Assembly: GCA_963681505.1 (NCBI GenBank)
Contig: OY811989.1
Location: forward strand, 1,319,577-1,383,576
Source: Eunapius fragilis
Lineage: Eukaryota > Porifera > Demospongiae > Spongillida > Spongillidae
Direction: 5' to 3'
DNA length: 64,000 bases
Of this stretch, positions 1 to 11,514 are shown piece after piece (the stretch's first letter is position 1; every line of letters starts with the position of its first letter). The notes beneath the pieces were generated by a model, which saw only the letters and a program-made list of their open reading frames with translations, did no database searches and was not told the origin of the DNA. The position numbers and the translations under genes are program-made.

Positions 1-239
1 ACCATGGAAGCACCCAGACCTAATATGTCCTCCCTTATCTCCTCTCCACCCCTCCCACTGCCCTCTCCCTCCCCAACCTCTTACTTACTTCCTCTCCTCT
101 TCCCTGATCCTTATCCCCTCCCTCTCTCCTCCCCAACCCCTTATCCCCTCCCTCTCTTCACCTTCCCCCTCCTCCACTCCCCTGACCTCCTTATTCCCTC
201 CCTCTCCCTCCCCACCCCTATCCCTCCCCAACCCCTTAT

Positions 240-1102
240 CCTCTCCCTCTCCCACCTTTCCCCTCCTCATATACTCCACCTTTCCCCTCCTCACATACCC
301 CACCTTCCCCTCCTCAATACTCCACCTTCCCCTCCTCACGACCCCACCTTTTCCCTCCACCCATACCCCACCTTCCCCCTCCTCACATACCCCACCTTCC
401 CCTCCTCATACCCCACCTTCCCCTCCTCATACCCCACCTTCCCCTCCTCACTTCCCCCTCCTCACATACCCCACCTTCCCCTCCTCATACCCCACCTTCC
501 CCCTCCTCACATACCCCACCTTCCCCTCCTCACATGCCCCACCTTCCCCTCCTCACTTCCCCCTCCTCACGTACTCCACCTTCCCCTCCTCACATGCCCC
601 ACCTTCCCCCTCCTCACATACCCCACCTTCCCCTCCTCACATACCCCACCTTCCCCTCCTCACATACCCCACCATCCCCCTCCTCATATACCCCACCTTC
701 CCCCTCCTCATATACCCCACCATCCCCTCCTCATATACCCCACCATCCCCCTCCTCACATACCCCACCTTCCCCTCCTCACACTCCCACCTTCCCCCTCC
801 TCATATACCCCACCTTTCCCCTCCTCATATACCCCACCTTCCCCTCCTCATATACCCCACCATCCCCTCATATACCCCACCTTCCCCTCCTCACATACCC
901 CACCTTCCCCCTCCTCCCACCCCACCTTCCCCTCCTCACATACCCCACCATCCCCCTCCTCACATACCCCACCATCCCCTCCTCATATACCCCACCTTCC
1001 CCTGCTCACATGCCCCACCATCCCCCTCCTCACATACCCCACCATCCCCTCCTCATATACCCCACCATCCCCTCCTCACATGCCCCACCTTCCCCTCCTC
1101 AG
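240..1102. repeat. CT-rich minisatellite in the intron before the PH exon
   Basis: A 23-24 bp unit containing CCCCACCTTCCCCTCCT repeats about 37 times with small variants and ends at the acceptor CCTCCTCAG at 1102. The array therefore serves as the polypyrimidine tract of the following PH exon. Bases 1-240 are looser CT-rich sequence of the same kind. Long Pro/His ORFs in all frames are by-products of the repeat. Confidence 0.9.
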
Positions 1103-4100
1103 GAAGCCCTACGTCTGATGACCACCATTCCCAAAGAGGCCAACAATATCATATGTCTGAGCATGTTGGTGGGACTGTCCAGGTCTCAGCTCCTCAGCCA
1201 CGGGTCCCTCTGGACCCAGGAGGCACTCCTCTTCTGGGACATGAGGTCCAACAAGGGAGCCAAGGGGGAACAGCGACAGGTTTTCCTCCTCGACCATCGC
1301 ATCCTGGTATCCCTCCCCTCGGACAGTGAGGGATGCTTTGAGTTCGAATTAGGGATCAAGGTTGGTATATGGTGGGCTCTGATTAGGGATCAGGGTTGGC
1401 TCTGATTAGGGATCAGGGTTGGTATATGGTGGGCTCTAATTAGGGATCAGGGTTGGTATATGGTGGGCTCTGATTAGGGATCAGGGTTGGTATATAGTGG
1501 GCTCTGATTAGGGATCAGGGTTGGTATAGGGTGGGCTCCGATTAGAGATTAGGGTTGGTATATGGTGGGGCTAGTTTGCATATGTATGGTGACACACTGT
1601 GTAGTTGAACATGCTCAGAAATGCTTGGCACTGAAATTCCTGTGCAGACACTGAACGGGTCACTGGTAGAAACCTTGGAAGCTGACAAGCTGAGGTTTGG
1701 CTTTACCACATCTGATAAGGAAGATTTTCTGTTCCAGGTGAACAAATTTGTGTGTTGAGCCTAAGCTGAATGTAAAGTACTTCTTTCAGGCACCATCTGC
1801 TGAGTCCAAGAAGAAGTGGGTTCATGACATCCAGGCCATTCTTAACACACAAACCAAAATGATGGAAGGTGAGATAGAGGAATGGAGGGAGGGAGGGTGG
1901 AAAGGAGTGAGAGAGGGAGGCCGGGAGGGAAGAGAGCTTCATCATTGTAGTAATTTTACGTATTTACATCCATGAGAAGACAGAGCTGAAACTGAAAGTG
2001 CTAGCTCGTGTCACTAACCTTTCTACAAAAAAACTCTATAAAACATGTTGAAGTGATTGCTGTCAAGGCATTTTTTTCTGAGCGTTGTACCAATACTTTA
2101 AATGTTTATATGGTGAATTGGTCCTCACAATGTCATAAATGTATTTAAATGAATCCTTTGCTGCCATGTTATATGAGGTCACTTAGCATATCATTGTACT
2201 GGATACATCATGGGTCCACTATTAGGAGGTGCACATGTAGAATCTGATATGAATCCGGTAAAAATAAGTCTGTAACGCCCCTGATTTAGCAGAGCCAAAT
2301 TTGTGATACGACTGTGACAACATTACTGTTACAGTTAAATTTGGCTCTGCTAAATCAGCAGACTTATTTTTACCAGATCCATATTAGATTCTAATTCCGT
2401 GTACATGTACACCTATCCTAATGGACCCAGTACATGTACACCTATCCTAATGGACCCAGTACATGTACACCTATCCTAATGGACCCAGTACATGTACACC
2501 TATCCTAATGGACCCAGTACATGTACACCTATCCTAATGGACCCAGTACATGTACACCTATCCTAATGGACCCAGTACATGTACACCTATCCTAATGGAC
2601 CCAGTACATGTACACCTATCCTAATGGACCCAGTACATGTACACCTATCCTAATGGACCCAGTACATGTACACCTATCCTAATGGACCCAGTACATGTAC
2701 ACCTATCCTAATGGACCCAGTACATGTACACCTATCCTAATGGACCCAGTACATGTACACCTATCCTAATGGACCCAGTACATGTACACCTATCCTAATG
2801 GACCCAGTACATGTACACCTATCCTAATGGACCCAGTACATGTACACCTATCCTAATGGACCCAGTACATGTACACCTATCCTAATGGACCCAGTACATG
2901 TACACCTATCCCAGTACAGCATGTGCATTACACAGGTACCCGATGATATTATTACTGAGGTCATTGCCCGGGGTTTATGTGCATGTGTACGTAACCATGC
3001 CAACATCGGTCGTGACCCGCATGACCACACCCACCTCTGTGTGCACCCCACTTCTGCCCTCTCGGGCTCGTTGTTTGCACATTTCCCAATTAATGCCAAC
3101 CTTGCCCCCCTACAGCCCTCATGCGAGGTACGACGAAGCAGGTTGGAACTCTAAAGGTCCGCCAACCATCAGCTAGTCTGGACTGGAGCGGCTCCGACTC
3201 GAGCATTGATTCCGATGGCAATGATTCGGGACCTGACAGTGAGGGGGAGTGGCCACAGGACATTGGCTTTAAGGTGGGCGTGGTGCTCGTTTTCAAAAGG
3301 GGTGGGGACTTTACAGCAGGGTGTGTTGTGGGGATATCAGAAACCAGCATCCAGGATCCGCTCGACAAGTGCAGCCGACCAGACCAAAGGACTGGCGTCT
3401 CCCGTGATATCCCCTCGCTCACCTGGCCTTGTAAAGAGACCATCAATGGACCCTGCCAGCTACATCCCCCCCAGCCAGAGTTTGCAAAGCTTTAAAAAGC
3501 CACAATCTACCAGCGTGAAGCGGAACCATTCATTTTTCGGAAGTGTCAGCAGGAAGTCTGCTTTGGCCACAACAAGCATCCCCTTCCCTCTGACTTCATC
3601 CTTGCACACCATGACCCTGCAGTAAGTCCTCGAGTGGTGGGTGGGAGGGGCCAGTTATAAGTGGGAGTGGTCAGATAGTTTGGCGGGGTTGGGCTGTGGA
3701 AGGGGGGGGGGGGGGGCTGAATACGAGCCAACTTATACACTGTCCCCAAACTCTATGTAAGAATGAAATTGAAAGTAAAACCTTGGGAATGGTTTAAGGT
3801 GACATGGTGCTTGACATAGTCATTATCTAGACACACCCTCCACCCACCTCCCCAGGGTTCCAACCCATTCCTCAATGTTCAAGGACCCCTCAGCGGCCAG
3901 TGATGCACTGTATGTTGGCATAGACAACCAGCCCCCTACTGCTGAGAAGCTTCACAAAGTCCTGCCCGGAGAGATACTCCGCATGCGTGAGACAATTCGC
4001 AATGAAGTTTGGAGGATGGAGGTCATGAGTGGACCAGAGGCAGGGAGCAGTGTTGTGGTGCAAAGAGAGTGCTTGGCAGAGTATTCAGGTGGGTGGGGCT

Positions 4101-6525
4101 TAGCAGAGTACTCAGGTGGGGGGGGGCTTGGCAGAGTATTCAGGTGGGTGGGGCTTAGCAGAGTATTCAGGTGGGGGGGGGCTTGGCAGAGTACTCGGGG
4201 GGGGGGGGGGGGGGGGGGCTTGGCAGAGTACTCAGGTGGGTGGAGCTTGGCAGAGTACTCAGGTGGGTGGGGCTTGGTAGAGTACTCTGGTGGGTGGGGC
4301 TTAGCAGAGTATTCAGGTGGGTGGGGCTTGGCAGAGTACTTAGGTGGGTGGGGCTTGGCAGAGTACTTAGGTGGGTGGGGCTTGACAGAGTACTCGGGTG
4401 GGTGGGGCTTGGCAGAGTACTCGTGTGGGTGGGGCTTAGCAGAGTATTCAGGTGGGTGGGGCTTGGCAGAGTACTCAGGTGGGTGGGGCTTAGCAGAGTA
4501 TTCAGGTGGGTGGGGCTTGGCAGAGTATTCAGGTGGGTGGGGCTTAGCAGTGTACTCAGGTGGGTGGGGCTTGACCCAGTACTCAGTTGGGTCCACTGAT
4601 AAGAACACTTCCTCACGTGTACACAGCTCCTCTGTACCTTGCTGACATAAGCAAGCTCTATAAAGTGAAGGAGACCATTGGAAGGTTAGTTACTAACTCT
4701 TTTCATCGTCTGTTTCCATGACAACTTTTCCCTCCCCCCCCCCCAACCAACTCTACCTTTATTTAGAGGGTTTTTCTCAAAGGTGAAATCGGCTAAACTC
4801 AAAGACTCAGATAAAGTGCACGCTCTGAAGATAATGAACAAGGGATACTCCACAGAGGACTATCACAGGGAGCTGTGTATTGGCTACCACCTCAGACACA
4901 GGAACATAGTGGAATATCTAGGTGGGATGCAGAGCAAATACAAGGCTATCATCATGGAACAGTACGCGTTGTTGCCATCTTGTCTCTACTCACCCCTCAC
5001 CCGTCTTTTCTCATTCCCTTTCCCTCCACACCCCTCTCTCCTCCCTACACACCCCTCCTACCACCTACACACCTCCATGCACACCTCCCCTTCCCTGCAC
5101 ATCCTCTCCTCCCTACACACCCTCCCCTCCCTACATACCACTTCCCCTCCCTACACACCCTCCCCCTCCCTACACACCTCTCCCCCTCCCTACACACACC
5201 CTACACACCTCTCCCCCTCCCTACACACACCCTACACCCCTCCCCCTCCCTGCACACACACCCCTCCTCTCCAGCCTCATAGGTCGACCCATAATTGATT
5301 ATCTCATCTACAAGCCAACGGTTACCGAGGCGACCATCCGAAGCCTTACATCACAGCTGCTGGATGGAATTGAGTATCTGCATTCACACAACATCCTACA
5401 CCTGGACATACGGGTGGGCATATTATTGTATGATGGTTAAAAACATATCCTTGGTTAGTTAATTATGAAAATGAATGGTTAATTGACTATTCAAATAGAT
5501 ACAGCTTCATAGTTCAGTATAATTCGATTGGGCCATTATTGAGAAATATAAGATACAAGAGATTATTCAATTTAAATGGTGAATTATTGTTAATAATTAT
5601 TTTTTTACATCTCAAATACATACATAAATATAAGACATTCATGAGTGACCATCATTATAACCATCCACTGCAACATATCCACACACATGTACACATATGC
5701 ACACACATGCATTCACACATGCACACACACATGCACGCTCACACATGCACGCTCACACATGCACACAGGTCGAAAACTTGTTTGTTCAGACTACTGTTAA
5801 CAGTGACATCCTGAAGATATTGGACTTTGGGGCAGCCCGTCACTTCAACTGTGTCAGCAACTCACCCCTGGCACACAGAAATGAGCTCCCTCGTATGAAC
5901 CACTGTCTTGCTCCGGAGGTGTTTAGACACGAGCAGTGTTCCCCTAGCACTGACATGTGGGGTGTGGGTGTGATCTTGTACACTCTGTAAGTGGGAGGGG
6001 TTTACTCGTAAGGATATCGTACAGGTGGGCTTGGGGAGGAGGAGCTTGTGTTGCTGGTACATGTAGTGTCTAATGGAAGGACTTCTCTGCTGTGTGGAGT
6101 GGGGTGTGTAGTGATGGTGTGTGTAGAGATGGTGGTAGTTATGTGTTATGGTGTGTAAATTACGAAAAAAATGATTTCATCCCTCCTCTCTCTCCCCCCT
6201 CTCCCTTCTCTTTCCCTCTCCCTTCCCCATTCCTCCCTCTCCCTCCCTCTCATCTCTTCACAGGCTCTATGGCATAGGGCCATTTCAAGGTGTCACCCAC
6301 ACAGTGTTAAACATCACAACGGTCAACTATGCCCTCCCATCAGAGCCCCTCTTTACCACTGAGGTGCAGCAACTGATCACCTCCATCTTAGTCGGTGAAG
6401 TCAGGTGAGCCTGCCACGCCCCCTACTTCCTCCATCCCTCTTCACGCACCTCACATGCACATCACACCTCCAGCCAACGCCCATCAGCTGCCGCTGCAAG
6501 GGTGTGTCCGTGGTTTAAGGTATGA
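1103..6525 (+). CDS. Trio/kalirin-like RhoGEF-kinase, 3' part (12 exons)
   Basis: Exons: 1103-1325, 1619-1737, 1790-1868, 3116-3273, 3341-3621, 3856-4088, 4627-4684, 4767-4961, 5275-5413, 5769-5986, 6264-6404, 6474-6525. All junctions are GT..AG, phases match, and the total is 1896 nt with a terminal TGA. Order in the 631-residue piece: end of DH (IPKEANN), PH (~25-138, with KKWVHDIQAIL near its end), Ser-rich linker (~140-286), SH3-like segment (~295-360), kinase (~375-631). Kinase motifs: loop IGRGFFSKV, lysine in HALKIM, helix-C YHREL, catalytic loop HLDIRVEN, LDFGAA, LAPEV and RPSAAAA...PWF. The PH ending resembles the second PH of Trio/kalirin. Expected role: Rho-family GTP exchange coupled to a Ser/Thr kinase. 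Oddity: Arg replaces the usual Lys two places after the catalytic Asp. The 5' part of the gene lies outside the window. Obscurin/UNC-89-type is the alternative family. Confidence 0.85.
1340..1575. repeat. 34-bp intronic minisatellite
   Basis: About six copies of a 34-bp unit containing GATTAGGGATCAGGGTTGG lie just after the donor GTGAGG of the first PH exon (1326). The first partial unit happens to read in frame with the exon, but the phase of the next exon favours splicing at 1325. Confidence 0.85.
2239..2392. mobile_element. Short foldback (MITE-like) element in an intron
   Basis: Two imperfect arms face each other around a ~35-base loop. The left arm contains GGTAAAAATAAGTCTG and CTGATTTAGCAGAGCCAAAT. 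The right arm contains their complements in reverse order, with AATTTGGCTCTGCTAAATCA and CAGACTTATTTTTACC. There is no ORF. The size of 154 bp and terminal inverted repeats suggest a non-autonomous DNA element. Confidence 0.75.
2403..2910. repeat. 29-bp minisatellite, ~17 near-identical copies
   Basis: The unit contains ACATGTACACCTATCCTAAT followed by GGACCCAGT. Copies are almost perfect, implying recent expansion or homogenisation. The array sits in the 1.2-kb intron between the last PH exon (ends 1868) and the linker exon (starts 3116). Confidence 0.95.
4089..4590. repeat. 27-bp minisatellite that repeats an exon/intron junction
   Basis: About 18 copies of a 27-bp unit containing GGTGGGTGGGGCTTGGCAGA and then GTACTCA. 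The unit is made of the last bases of the SH3-like exon plus its donor (TTCAG|GTGGGT at 4088/4089), so each copy carries a donor-like site. Because 27 nt is nine codons, most copies keep the phase, and the frame stays open from the exon to 4645, reading GGWGLAEYS repeatedly. Two copies contain long G runs (4112-4215). Confidence 0.9.
5440..5768. repeat. Dispersed AT-rich repeat plus ACACATGC array in a kinase intron
   Basis: The intron between the catalytic-loop exon and the VENLFV exon carries sequence also found at 19845-20075. Shared words include GAATGGTTAATTGACTATTC, CAGCTTCATAGTTCAGTATA and CATCATTATAACC. It ends with an ACACATGC-type array abutting the acceptor at 5768. Probably part of an uncharacterised mobile element. 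Confidence 0.6.
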
Positions 6526-8300
6526 CATACAACGGGTGTAGCTGTTTTCTTGCGGACGCACTGTAATATATGCTTTGGTCACTTCTGTAGCTCTCAGGGC
6601 AACTGGATACTATAGTGAATCTTTCCAAATTGAAACTACTCACAAAGATTTAGAGCTGTTGTTATCAATTTTCAGTTTCACTAATATGTGACAGGATGGG
6701 TGGTCAAGGAGAGAAAATTATTATGTTTGTGCTTCCATGTCATGTCTATATTTTATTTTAATGTTTGCTCTACATGCGAACACCGGCCTGTCCCCTTGCC
6801 CCCTCCCCCACTTAGGCAATGTGTGTATTTACAAAGTGCACATGTGAGGTCTGGGGCGTGGGTGGGGAGAGAGGAGGTGGGTTGGGAGGGATGGGGAGGT
6901 GAGTGGGTGGGGAGGGAGGAGGTGGGTTGGGAGGGATGGGGAGGTGAGTGGGTGGGGAGGGAGGAGGTGGGTTGGGAGGGATGGGGAGGTGGGAGGGAGG
7001 AGGTGGGGAGGGAGGGGTGGGGAGGTGAGTGGGTGGGATTTTTTGCAACCTCGGATTTGAGAAACAGAAAACTTACCCATCGCTGTCTGTGTATAATTGC
7101 AGGGTGAGTCCCACTGCATGATTAAATGAGTACTATGCATGGATATGCTATTACTAATGAGTTATTTCATAATTGTGAATTTTTAAAAGGCAAATAATTC
7201 ATACTAATTCACTACATTCAAACCGGTGAATCAAATAACACAGTGTGAGGACATGTGAAGGGAGCTGTGTGTGGCATGAGGACATGTGGAGGGAGCTGTG
7301 TGTGGCATGAGGACATGTGGAGGGAGCTGTGTGTGGCATGAGGAGGACATGTGAAGGGAGCTGTGTGTGGCATGAGGACATGTGGAGGGAGCTGTGTGTG
7401 GCATAAGGAGGACATATGAAGGGAGCTGTGTGTGGCATGAGGACATGTGAAGGGAGCTGTGTGTGGCATGAGACATGTGAAGGGAGCTGTGTGTGGCATG
7501 AGGACATGTGGAGGGAGCTGTGTGTGGCATGCATGAGGAGAGCTGTTTGTGATAATGTGGGTGCATGCGTAAACAGGAACAGATCCAGGAATTCAGGGGA
7601 GAAGGATTAATTATTGGCCTTACCCCTCAAAGCTGGATTTCATAACCACTACAAATGAGATTTTAAAAAGACTTTACTAATTCGATCCATGAATACATTT
7701 GAGGACTTCATTGATGTACAAAACAAAAAAGAAGAGATCTCCTGTGCAGAAATGAGGGGTATGTGTATATACCTAATGAATGGAGGTATATATATAATAA
7801 TACACACAATTGATTTAGCCAGTGTGTGTAGAGCTGATATACTTTTGGCATGAATCCCGCTGAAGCGACTGAGTTAGAGCCCTGTTTTCTGACATCTCGC
7901 TAAGTAACTCAATTTGATGTAATATTAGCATAGGCATGCATGCATGCACCTCAGCGCATCCTTCGATCAGCGCGAGCGGCGGGACTGGGGGCAATCTGGA
8001 CATGCGCCTCTCCCCTCCGTCAAGAATTTATGTGCAAATTAGTTGCACGTCTCAAGAAATTTTAACCTATACAGAGCGTCTGGGGCTGAGCCCTACATGA
8101 CGTGGATACTCATCATAGCTATACAACTCCCAACGAGCCCACAAGCATGGTAGTCTCGTACCCAGACCCACACATCACAATTCCATATCCATATATATTG
8201 CATATAAATTGTTATTATTATTCAGGAATACAAGATACAATTAAATAGCACATTATTATACCTACATTACATCACAAGGATATATGCTACTATTACACTA
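6526..8300. other. Intergenic stretch with two minisatellites
   Basis: No convincing exon was found. Bases 6850-7040 hold about three copies of a 42-bp G-rich unit (GGGAGGAGGTGGGTTGGGAG). Bases 7240-7540 hold about ten copies of a ~31-bp unit (GGGAGCTGTGTGTGGCATGA). The rest is AT-rich. At 8152-8170 sits TCTCGTACCCAGACCC, a word shared with 45790 and with the foldback at 49.4 kb. Confidence 0.6.
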
Positions 8301-8318
8301 TGTACATACATAGAGAAA

Positions 8319-8504
8319 CTAAACCAAATTGCATGCTCTGCTTAGGAGAGCTCTGGCATTGCACCTCACCAGGGTCAAGTTTAGCTTCCCATAGATATCT
8401 ACCAAGGTCTTTGACTTCTGGTGTCCTATGCCAAAGGACAGGCGCGAGGCCAAATGGGATAAAGCTTGCCTGGCTTCAAGACCCCAGTTCCCATAGCTCT
8501 CCAT
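8319..8504 (-). pseudogene. LINE C-terminal fragment
   Basis: About 60 codons matching the extreme C-terminus of the neighbouring LINE ORF (compare YGNWGLEA and IYGKLNLTLVRCNARALLSR with YGAWGTEA and LYGRLNLNLVRANATAILSR at 8.6 kb). It is a diverged, 5'-truncated copy of another subfamily. Confidence 0.75.
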
Positions 8505-8606
8505 AATTAAATTATTCGTGTATTATTATAAACCATTTGGTTACATAATTACATGAATACACGAATATACAGCAGTAAGGTAATTAAATGCACCCTACTA
8601 TAGGTA

Positions 8607-9599
8607 CTAGACAGGGACAAAATACCTGGAGAGGATGGCTGTGGCATTGGCTCTAACTAGGTTGAGGTTCAGCCTCCCATATAAGGCAGCTAGGACCTCA
8701 GCCTTAGCCCTGTTGGAGCTAGTTGCAAGGCGAGAAGCCAGAAGAGAAAATGACTCCATTGCTTCTGTCCCCCAAGCACCATATGCCTCAACCACCATGG
8801 GGACGCAAACCCACCCTAGCTCCTTGCATTTGGCATCATTTTCTTCATGCTTCCTTTCCTCGGTAGCTCTGGCAGCCTGACCTGCTCCGAATCCCGCTTC
8901 AAGTAAAATATTGGAGTTAAGTGGTGACGTCACAGACAAGTCAAAGGCTGCTGGCTTACCCAAAGACCAGTTGGGTATTAGGATGTCTGCAGGGCAAGTG
9001 TGGCTATGGTCTTTGGAGAGGTTACTTCCTGCCTCCACCTTAATACTCAGGTGGACCCTGCGACAGGTCTCAGCAAGGGTGTCACGTAGTTTATTGTGAC
9101 GGGTTACTACATCTCCACCACGCTTGCAGGTGAGTGCATGATGGCCAAGGGAATCAAGTACTTTTCCAGGACACAGAGGACAAATTGAGCCACATGAGGT
9201 GTCTAGGCCCAGCCACCACTTAATGGCCACCTGGAACTCTGAAGGCTGGAGATGAAGGCCTAGCCCCTCGGAGGGAATGACTGACACCCAAGATGCAGCG
9301 TGAGGGGAGGAGACAGAGAGAAGGCCTGCTCTGTTTGCGGCAGAAGATTGCTCATAGAGTGTATTAAAGAGATGGTTGTCAATCTTGCAGGACAGCACCT
9401 TTTGATGGAAAGGGGATATTAACACCGCCTCTATGCTGACCGCCTCAGATAAAGGTACAAGTGAGTTAAACAACTCAACTGCATGGATAAGGTGTTCTTG
9501 GGACAATGGACGAGCACCAGAGGAGCTCAGAGAGGCGATGTATTCATATATAATTATAATATTATTTGTGTGGTTACCGTCAAAAATTGCCTTCGTCAC
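8607..9599 (-). CDS. LINE ORF, C-terminal part (zinc-finger and nuclease-like region)
   Basis: An uninterrupted frame of 330 codons. It carries a zinc-binding pattern (CPLCPGKVLDSLGHHALTC) followed by GGDVVTRHNKLRD, then CPADILIPN and AFDLSVTSPL, which could be a PD..D nuclease core as in restriction-like-endonuclease LINEs (R2/R4/Dong/NeSL groups). Its C-terminus (LYGRLNLNLVRANATAILSR) is repeated many times in this window. The reverse transcriptase that should precede it is missing, so this is a 5'-truncated insertion. The nuclease assignment is inference; the LINE identity follows from the related RT-bearing copy at 42.9-45.2 kb. Confidence 0.8.
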   Translation of the reverse strand: MTKAIFDGNHTNNIIIIYEYIASLSSSGARPLSQEHLIHAVELFNSLVPLSEAVSIEAVLISPFHQKVLSCKIDNHLFNTLYEQSSAANRAGLLSVSSPHAASWVSVIPSEGLGLHLQPSEFQVAIKWWLGLDTSCGSICPLCPGKVLDSLGHHALTCKRGGDVVTRHNKLRDTLAETCRRVHLSIKVEAGSNLSKDHSHTCPADILIPNWSLGKPAAFDLSVTSPLNSNILLEAGFGAGQAARATEERKHEENDAKCKELGWVCVPMVVEAYGAWGTEAMESFSLLASRLATSSNRAKAEVLAALYGRLNLNLVRANATAILSRYFVPV

Positions 9600-9889
9600 G
9601 CAATCAACACGTCAGCACCGCTACGGAAGTTATATTCGTGTCCCGTTTGGACAGTAGACTAGAGAAAGAAGCTCGTATACAACCCCACATTTGTACAGTT
9701 ATTGGTCTGGGGACCAGCAATTTCCTTTTTTTTTTTTTTTTGGCATGAAATTAAGTACTGTTACCCATTACTTCTTCTAGCAATGGTTGCCCCCTCGGGC
9801 CCCTCCCCTCGACCAAGGGACATACATACACTGCATACCTCAGTGCATCCTCGGGATTCAGTATATACCTTCCCATCGAGTGGACTGAT

Positions 9890-10000
9890 GTGTTGCATAT
9901 ACTGAACTGGTCTGCTGCATGTACTGGACTGGTCTACTGCATGTACTGGACTGGTCTACTGCATGTACTGGACTGGTCTACTGCATGTACTGGACTCAGT
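9890..10000. repeat. Short tandem repeat, 21-bp unit
   Basis: About five copies of GTACTGGACTGGTCTACTGC plus one base occur in tandem, with diverged copies at the ends. Confidence 0.85.
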
Positions 10001-10099
10001 GGACTGATGTGTTTTTGCATACTGGGCTATCTGACATAGACAACGTGCAGCTTACGAAGTACAAAGCCTACACTTCATGCATGTAGGGAAACCTTCAAA

Positions 10100-10582
10100 C
10101 TCGCCTCTGCCATCACTGACACTGGAGCAAGATCAGACATTGCAGCTGATGGTTTCTGGGGTGGCCACTTTGAAAAAACGTTTTTTGACATCAGAGTCCT
10201 AAATCCACTTGCTCCATCTAACACCACACCCACACCCAGTGCTTGCTACCGCAGACATGAAAAAGAAAAACAAAGAGCATATGAGCAACGCATCAGGGAA
10301 ATAGAGCATGCCTCTTTCACCCCCATTGTACTCTCCACTACTGGTGGAATGGGTCCAATTGCAACCACTTTCTATAAACGCCTGGCAGACCGGCTAGCTT
10401 CCAAATGGAACTCATCATACAACCAAACCATTGGATGGTTGCGATGCCGTCTGTCCTTTTCTCTCCTCCGCTCATCCATCCTTTGCATCAGAGGAGCTCG
10501 TTCTTCAAAGGGGCGTGTACCCTGCAGTGTCCCTCTCCCTGTAGACCTAGTGCACAGTGAATCTAGGTTCACTCTGGACTAG
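10100..10582 (+). pseudogene. LINE C-terminal fragment, second subfamily
   Basis: The frame running to the TAG at 10580 reads ARSDIAADGFWGG, FFDIRVLNPLAPSN, YEQRIREIEHASFTP and GWLRCRLSFSLLRSSI. This parallels the nuclease-like end of the + strand LINE at 30.8-32.7 kb (FDVRVTDTDAPS, RRASFTPFVVS, GWMRARLSFAILRATN). The 5' part, including the RT and zinc finger, is absent, and no start codon is needed for a truncated copy. Confidence 0.7.
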
Positions 10583-11016
10583 AAAGCAACTAGTTGATCT
10601 ATATTTAACTCGTATCTAACACTGTGTACATGTACATGTAAAAAATAATCTATTTCATTTCTTCTAAAATAAAAATAAAAAAAATAAAAAAACACTTCAT
10701 GCATGTAGATGGATACAACGGCACAGCAGTGACAAAATGAAAATTTGAAAAGTGGAGCAATCAAATATGAAAGACTCGGGCCAATCTTTGCTATCCTATG
10801 TCTTAATGGTGCCTTGCAAAAACTCTCCCTGCATGCACCAAAACATACGTTGAATAGCACGGCATCATTTTGCCTCAACTGTACCTTTGTTGTCAACGAG
10901 CATGACCAGTCTTGTATCTTGTTTTTACTTCTTGTAGTGTTTTGGCTTGTAGTGTTTTGGCTAATATTTCAATACGGAACTGTAACTACAACTTTGTGAT
11001 AAACAGCAGCTCTTCC

Positions 11017-11130
11017 TGGGGTGCAAGCCATGAACCATCTTTGTGGGGTGCAAGCCATGAACCATCTATGTGGGGTGCAAGCCATGAACCATCTATGTGG
11101 GGTGCAAGCCATGAACCATCTATGTGGGTG
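11017..11130. repeat. 27-bp tandem repeat, four copies
   Basis: Four near-identical copies of a 27-bp unit containing GGGGTGCAAGCCATGAACCA immediately precede the GGA-rich array. Confidence 0.9.
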
Positions 11131-11512
11131 TAAGAGGAGGAGAAGAAGGAGGGAGGAGAGGAGGGGAGGAGGAGGGGAGGAGGAGGGGGAGGAGGAGGAG
11201 GGGAGAAGGAGGGGAGGAAGGAGGAGGAGGGGAGGAGGAGGGGAGGAGGAGGGGAGGAGGAGGGGAGGAGGAGGGAGGAGGAGGGGAGGAGGAAAGGAGG
11301 AGGGGAGGAGGAGGAGAGGAGGAGGGAGGGGAGGAGGAGGGGGAGGGGAGGGGGAGGGGAGGAGGAGGGGAGGAGGATGGAGGAGGGGGAGGAGGAGGGG
11401 AGGAGGAGGGAGGAGGAGGAAAGGAGGAGGGGAGGAGGAGGGAGGGGAGGAGGAGGGGGAGGGGAGGGGGAGGGGAGGAGGAGGGGAGGAGGAGGGGAGG
11501 AGGAGGGGGGAG
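11130..11512. repeat. GGAGGA polypurine array
   Basis: Nearly pure purine on the + strand (GGAGGAGGGGAGGAGG). It abuts the inverted copy of Fringe exon 7 and occupies the position held by a short CCTCCT tract in Fringe intron 7 (27600-27640), so it is probably an expanded copy of that tract. Confidence 0.85.
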
Positions 11513-11514
11513 CC

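Noticed and set aside
4..1329. 441-codon Pro/His-rich ORF at the start of the window
   Set aside because: Product of the CCCCACCTTCCCCTCCT minisatellite. The only coding part is the PH exon 1103-1325, which is read in a different frame.
1326..1360. Extending the first PH exon to 1360 (FEFELGIK)
   Set aside because: This gives a phase mismatch with the next exon, and the sequence is the first partial unit of the intronic minisatellite. The donor at 1326 fits the phase.
2403..2910. CRISPR-like array of regular 29-bp repeats
   Set aside because: Units are directly adjacent with no spacers, and the DNA is clearly eukaryotic. It is a minisatellite.
3333..3495. Alternative frame of the linker exon (TSIQDPLDKCSRPDQRTG)
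   Set aside because: The phase from the preceding exon selects the KPASRIRSTSAADQTKG frame, which stays open to the donor at 3622.
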